A stretch of 64,000 nt of DNA, taken from positions 3,286,001 to 3,350,000 of the forward strand of contig NZ_VFMS01000001.1 in assembly GCF_006715165.1 (NCBI RefSeq), read 5' to 3'. Position numbers and translations under genes: made by a program. Shown here piece by piece: positions 61,115 through 64,000 of the stretch. The notes beneath the pieces were generated by a model, which saw only the letters and a program-made list of their open reading frames with translations, searched no databases and was not told where the DNA came from. The stretch is from Arthrobacter sp. SLBN-122 (GTDB lineage Bacteria > Actinomycetota > Actinomycetes > Actinomycetales > Micrococcaceae). Each line of letters begins with the position of its first letter. Within the stretch, counting starts at the first letter, position 1.

Positions 61115-61927
61115 ATGGGTGGACACCACGCCGCGTCGGGAGCCGCGGCGTGGGTAGCTGTTGCGTCCACCGGCCCCTACACCCTGGGCTGGTACCCGCT
61201 GGACCCCACGGGAATCCTCATCGGCGGCATGGCAACCGCGGGCACGGCCTTGGTGTGCGACTGGGACCACCGCGCCAGTACGGTGGCCCATTCGCTGCCG
61301 CCGCTGTCCAACGTGATCGCGCGCGGCATTGAAAACGCCAGCGGCGGCCATCGGCAGGGCACGCACTCCATCCTGGGTGCCGCGGGTTTTGTGTTCCTGG
61401 CGGGCGTGGCGTCGCAGGTGCACATGGACACCGGCTGGGGCCGCCTGTCCGTGGGGGCCGGGTTGCTGTGCATGTTCCTGATTAACATTGCGGCCAAGGC
61501 GCTGAAGCTCTTTCCCAAGAGCGGCTTCATCTCCAACTGGATCTTTGCGCTGGTGATGGCCGGCCTGGTCACGGTGTACGCGCCGGATCAGTGGACCTGG
61601 CTGCCCATGTCAATGCTGATCGGGGTGGTGGTGCACATCGTCGGCGACCTCATCACCACCGGAGGAGTGCCGCTGCTGTGGCCGCTGGTGGTCCGGCCGC
61701 CGAAAATGCTGCGCAGGCTGCCGCTGCTGCGAAACGTCTGGCGGGCCAACGGCGCCCTGTCCCTGCCCCTGCTGGGCCGTGCCGGTTCCAAACGGGAGTG
61801 GCTGGTGCTGATCCCGGTCAGTGCCTACGCCATGGTGGGCATGTCCATGGCCGCGTGGGCCATCGCCCAGCACCACTGGGGCCGGGTGGCCGCTGCCGCG
61901 GGCGCGTGGATCAGGCTCTGGTTCTAG
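61115..61927 (+). CDS. DUF457-type membrane-bound metal-dependent hydrolase
   Basis: 270 residues. The YdjM/DUF457 pattern is present: GGHHAASGAAAWVA at the start, DWDHRASTVAHSLPP, GGHRQGTHSILGAA and HIVGDLITTGGVPLLWPL. His/Asp residues of these motifs lie at the ends of about six membrane helices. The biochemical role is unknown. ATG 61115 has AGGA 5 nt upstream; TTG 61112 is one codon earlier. It follows mfd by 6 bp and is probably cotranscribed. Confidence 0.86.
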   Translation: MGGHHAASGAAAWVAVASTGPYTLGWYPLDPTGILIGGMATAGTALVCDWDHRASTVAHSLPPLSNVIARGIENASGGHRQGTHSILGAAGFVFLAGVASQVHMDTGWGRLSVGAGLLCMFLINIAAKALKLFPKSGFISNWIFALVMAGLVTVYAPDQWTWLPMSMLIGVVVHIVGDLITTGGVPLLWPLVVRPPKMLRRLPLLRNVWRANGALSLPLLGRAGSKREWLVLIPVSAYAMVGMSMAAWAIAQHHWGRVAAAAGAWIRLWF

Positions 61928-61992
61928 CAGACAGCGCCTTTCAGCAGTGGGCAGCAATGCCGGCAGAAGGAGGCATGCCGGCTGAAGACAGC

Positions 61993-62028
61993 AACGGACC
62001 GGCGGACAATGTCCGCCGGTCCGTTTTT
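61993..62028 (+). terminator. Terminator after the mfd operon
   Basis: A perfect 15-bp stem (61993-62007 with 62011-62025), loop AAT, then TTT. Confidence 0.88.
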
Positions 62029-62053
62029 GCTGTGCCGCTCTGTGGGTTGAAGT

Positions 62054-62317
62054 TTAGTGCTCGCCGGCAGAGTCGGAACGGCCCAGGATGGTCTGCGGGA
62101 TCCAGAATGCCAGCGCAAACAGGACCAGGCAGGCGGCCATGGGCCACGGGTTGCCGAGGGTGAGGAATGACAGCGAGTAGATGGCGCCCAGGAACAGGAC
62201 GAAGCAGACGACGAAGAGGATCACGCTGGTGGCGAGGTTGTTCTCGTTCTGTGGGGTCCGGACGGAATCCTGGTTTGACGCCGTGTCCCGGCTGGACGCG
62301 TTGATCTGGCTGGACAT
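62054..62317 (-). CDS. Small membrane protein of unknown function
   Basis: 87 residues. A polar Asn/Ser/Gln-rich tail of 28 residues, two membrane helices (about 29-51 and 58-76) and a short charged end. I do not recognise a family with certainty. ATG 62317 has a good AGGAGG 5 nt upstream, which decides the start; the frame is open to 62449. It lies downstream of deoC on the same strand, 52 bp away. Confidence 0.75.
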   Translation of the reverse strand: MSSQINASSRDTASNQDSVRTPQNENNLATSVILFVVCFVLFLGAIYSLSFLTLGNPWPMAACLVLFALAFWIPQTILGRSDSAGEH

Positions 62318-62369
62318 GTGTTCCTCCTCGGCCCCGCGGGGCTTGTTCTGCGGCCGCCTCCGGTTCCGG

Positions 62370-63089
62370 TCAGTAAGCGGCTGAACCCTGTTCACCCTTG
62401 ACAATGGCAATCCCGGAGCTGGCACCAATTCGTGTTGCACCTGCTGCAATCATAGCCTGCGCGTCGGCCAGCGACCGTACGCCGCCGGAGGCCTTGACGC
62501 CCAGGCCTGGGCCCACGGTCCGGCGCATCAGGGCTACGTCTTCGGCGGTGGCGCCGCCGCCGTTGAAGCCGGTGGAGGTCTTCACGAAGTCCGCCCCGGC
62601 CTCCACGGCCGCCTGGCATGCCAGCACCTTCTGCTCATCCGTGAGGAGGACGGTTTCGATGATGACTTTCAGGATGGCGCCGCCTGCATGCACGGTCTCG
62701 GCAACCGCTGTGATGTCGTCCGTCAGGGCACCCTTGTCGCCGGCCCTCGCGGAGGCAATGTTGATCACCATGTCCACCTCGTCCGCCCCGTCCAGCACGG
62801 CGCCGCGGGCTTCGAACGATTTCACATCGGTGGGCGTGGCCCCCAGCGGGAAGCCCACTACGGAGCAGGTGAGGACGCCCGTGCCTTTGAGCGCGGTGGT
62901 GACGGTCTTGACCCAGATGGGGTTGACGCAAACCGACTTGAAACGGTACTCGGCCGCCTCCGCACAGACCTTCAGCACGTCAGCCTCCGAGGCTTCGGGC
63001 TTGAGCAGCGTGTGGTCGATGTAGGAGGCGATGTCCGCGGTCCCGGCCTGGTCAGCGGTTCCTGCGTGAACGATGGCTTCGTTGCTCAT
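62370..63089 (-). CDS. deoC: Deoxyribose-phosphate aldolase
   Basis: 239 residues. It splits 2-deoxyribose-5-P to glyceraldehyde-3-P and acetaldehyde in deoxynucleoside salvage. [21 protein letters not shown] at the N-terminus, [10 protein letters not shown] with the active Asp, KVIIET, and the Schiff-base lysine in [12 protein letters not shown] 63089 has GAGAGGA upstream. The first 20 residues contain a repeat ([11 protein letters not shown]). Confidence 0.96.
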   Translation of the reverse strand: MSNEAIVHAGTADQAGTADIASYIDHTLLKPEASEADVLKVCAEAAEYRFKSVCVNPIWVKTVTTALKGTGVLTCSVVGFPLGATPTDVKSFEARGAVLDGADEVDMVINIASARAGDKGALTDDITAVAETVHAGGAILKVIIETVLLTDEQKVLACQAAVEAGADFVKTSTGFNGGGATAEDVALMRRTVGPGLGVKASGGVRSLADAQAMIAAGATRIGASSGIAIVKGEQGSAAY

Positions 63090-63178
63090 GATGGTCCTCT
63101 CGAAGGGCCTTGTGGGCCCGGCGTTGACTCGGTTTCGGGAACCATCTTGTCACAGCGCACCGCGCCGGAGGCGCCCGC

Positions 63179-64000
63179 TCAGGCAGCCGCCTGCAGGACC
63201 GGTGCCGCCGACGACGCGGACAGCAGCTGAGTGGCGCAGGCACCGGCCGCGGAGGCCGCTGCCACCAGCAGTCCCAGCCGCACGCCGTCGAACGCTGCTG
63301 CGTCACCGATGGCCCAGATTCCCGGGACGGACGTCCGGTAGTCGCGGCTGATCTCGATGCCGCCGCCCGGAGCGGTCCGCAGGCCCGCGCTGGCAGCGAG
63401 GCCGTCCCGGGAGACCCGCTCCTCGGCCAGGACCACCAGGTCGCCGGTCATGCTGCTGCCGTCTTCGAAGACCACCGCCGATGCGGCCACGCTGGAAGCT
63501 GAGCCGGAAACGACTGCAGGGATGACGGCGCTCGGCCTGGCGGTAGTTCGGATGGGACGTACGCCCTTTGCCCGCAGGACCGCCTCGGCTTGCCCGGCCG
63601 CGGCCCCGGTGCCCACCAGGATCCCCACGGGGCGCCGGCCCAGCTCCCGGGCAACCTTCTGCACGTCCTTGGCGATGCGCGGCGCGTCATCGATCGTGGC
63701 ATAGCTCAGGCACTGCGCGGCACCGTCCACCGGGCTGGCCACGGGGGCCGAACCGGTGGCAATCACCAGTTGGTCGTAGGCGAATTCCATGCCATCCGCC
63801 GTTGCAACGGTGCGCTTGGCGGCGTCGATGTGGCTGGCCGGCTGGCCGAAGCGCACGGAGACCTGGGGCAGCATGGCCAGCTCCAGCAGCTCTTCCGGGG
63901 TGTCGTCGCGGTTGCTCAGCACCGTGATGGTGCCGTTGAACCGTGCGCGGTCCAATTGTGCCACCAGGGCCTGGGCGGCGGGGCCGGCGCCGGCGATGAC
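63179..64000 (-). CDS. FAD-dependent NAD(P)H oxidoreductase, C-terminal part (cut by window edge)
   Basis: At least 273 residues; the start lies beyond 64000. The visible protein begins inside the FAD Rossmann motif (VIAGAGPAAQALVAQL), then YDQLVIATGSAP, a second dinucleotide site ILVGTGAAAGQAEAVLRAKG and the FAD motif VPGIWAIGDAAAF. This is the pyridine nucleotide-disulfide oxidoreductase fold, nearest to NirB N-terminal or rubredoxin/ferredoxin reductase-like proteins. It ends right after the FAD motif with an Ala/Ser-rich tail and lacks a clear C-terminal interface domain. The substrate is unknown. Confidence 0.85.
   Translation of the reverse strand, partial: VIAGAGPAAQALVAQLDRARFNGTITVLSNRDDTPEELLELAMLPQVSVRFGQPASHIDAAKRTVATADGMEFAYDQLVIATGSAPVASPVDGAAQCLSYATIDDAPRIAKDVQKVARELGRRPVGILVGTGAAAGQAEAVLRAKGVRPIRTTARPSAVIPAVVSGSASSVAASAVVFEDGSSMTGDLVVLAEERVSRDGLAASAGLRTAPGGGIEISRDYRTSVPGIWAIGDAAAFDGVRLGLLVAAASAAGACATQLLSASSAAPVLQAAA

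Noticed and set aside
58547..61423. 958-codon open frame antisense to mfd
   Set aside because: Same GC artefact; composition is His/Val/Gly-rich as expected for the complement of a real gene.

Overview
This 64 kb window is high-GC actinobacterial chromosome, most likely Arthrobacter sensu lato (Arthrobacter, Pseudarthrobacter or a relative in the Micrococcaceae). The evidence is a WhiB2-type iron-sulfur regulator, a resuscitation-promoting factor, a FemX-type interpeptide-bridge enzyme, actinobacteria-typical families (DUF3499, DUF5719, TIGR03089, SCO4848, DUF4245) and many apparently leaderless genes. The genus is inferred from gene content and remembered gene order, not from a search. I see no rRNA, CRISPR array, prophage or insertion sequence. 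Codon use looks uniform, so this reads as core chromosome.

Layout. 1-4,070: fumarase (cut by the window edge), carbonic anhydrase, DUF4245, GlpX fructose-bisphosphatase and FemX. 4,088-10,317: a cell-envelope and purine block with manA, an LCP ligase, purE, purK, GtrA and TIGR03089. 10,707-19,270: whiB2, a giant membrane glycosyltransferase, DUF5719, a zincin-like protein, DUF3499, Trm112 and sahH. 19,335-30,040: L,D-transpeptidase, RDD, SpoIIM-like, a TIGR01906 membrane protein, an acyl-CoA ligase, a protein O-mannosyltransferase, rsmI and succinate-semialdehyde dehydrogenase. 30,101-35,211: a MoxR-DUF58-transglutaminase operon on the minus strand. 35,375-41,549: tatD, rpf, rsmA, ispE and an ABC-F ATPase. 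41,604-41,857: a 254-bp imperfect palindrome. 41,900-46,887: tetR, tRNA-Gln, glmU, prs, rplY and pth. 46,997-52,376: two tandem large LuxR-type regulators. About 52,611-52,855: a strongly structured, apparently non-coding stretch. 52,905-64,000: sufS-sufU, SCO4848/DUF2505, an SDR-DUF2867 protein, mfd, a DUF457-like membrane protein, a small membrane protein, deoC and a partial FAD oxidoreductase.

Themes. Much of the window builds or remodels the envelope: manA, Pmt, FemX, LCP, L,D-transpeptidase, Rpf, GlmU, GtrA and the giant glycosyltransferase. Another set maintains translation: rsmI, rsmA, pth, rplY, Trm112, ABC-F and tRNA-Gln.

The most interesting non-coding signals are: (1) a terminator/antiterminator arrangement in the rpf leader, built from TGCCCGGA-TCCGGGCA-TGCCCGGA; (2) the structured RNA candidate upstream of sufS; (3) the 254-bp palindrome; (4) about fourteen start codons that sit 6-8 nt behind a TANNNT-like -10 box, which indicates leaderless mRNAs. 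Two genes, the giant glycosyltransferase and the second LuxR regulator, seem to start at non-canonical codons.
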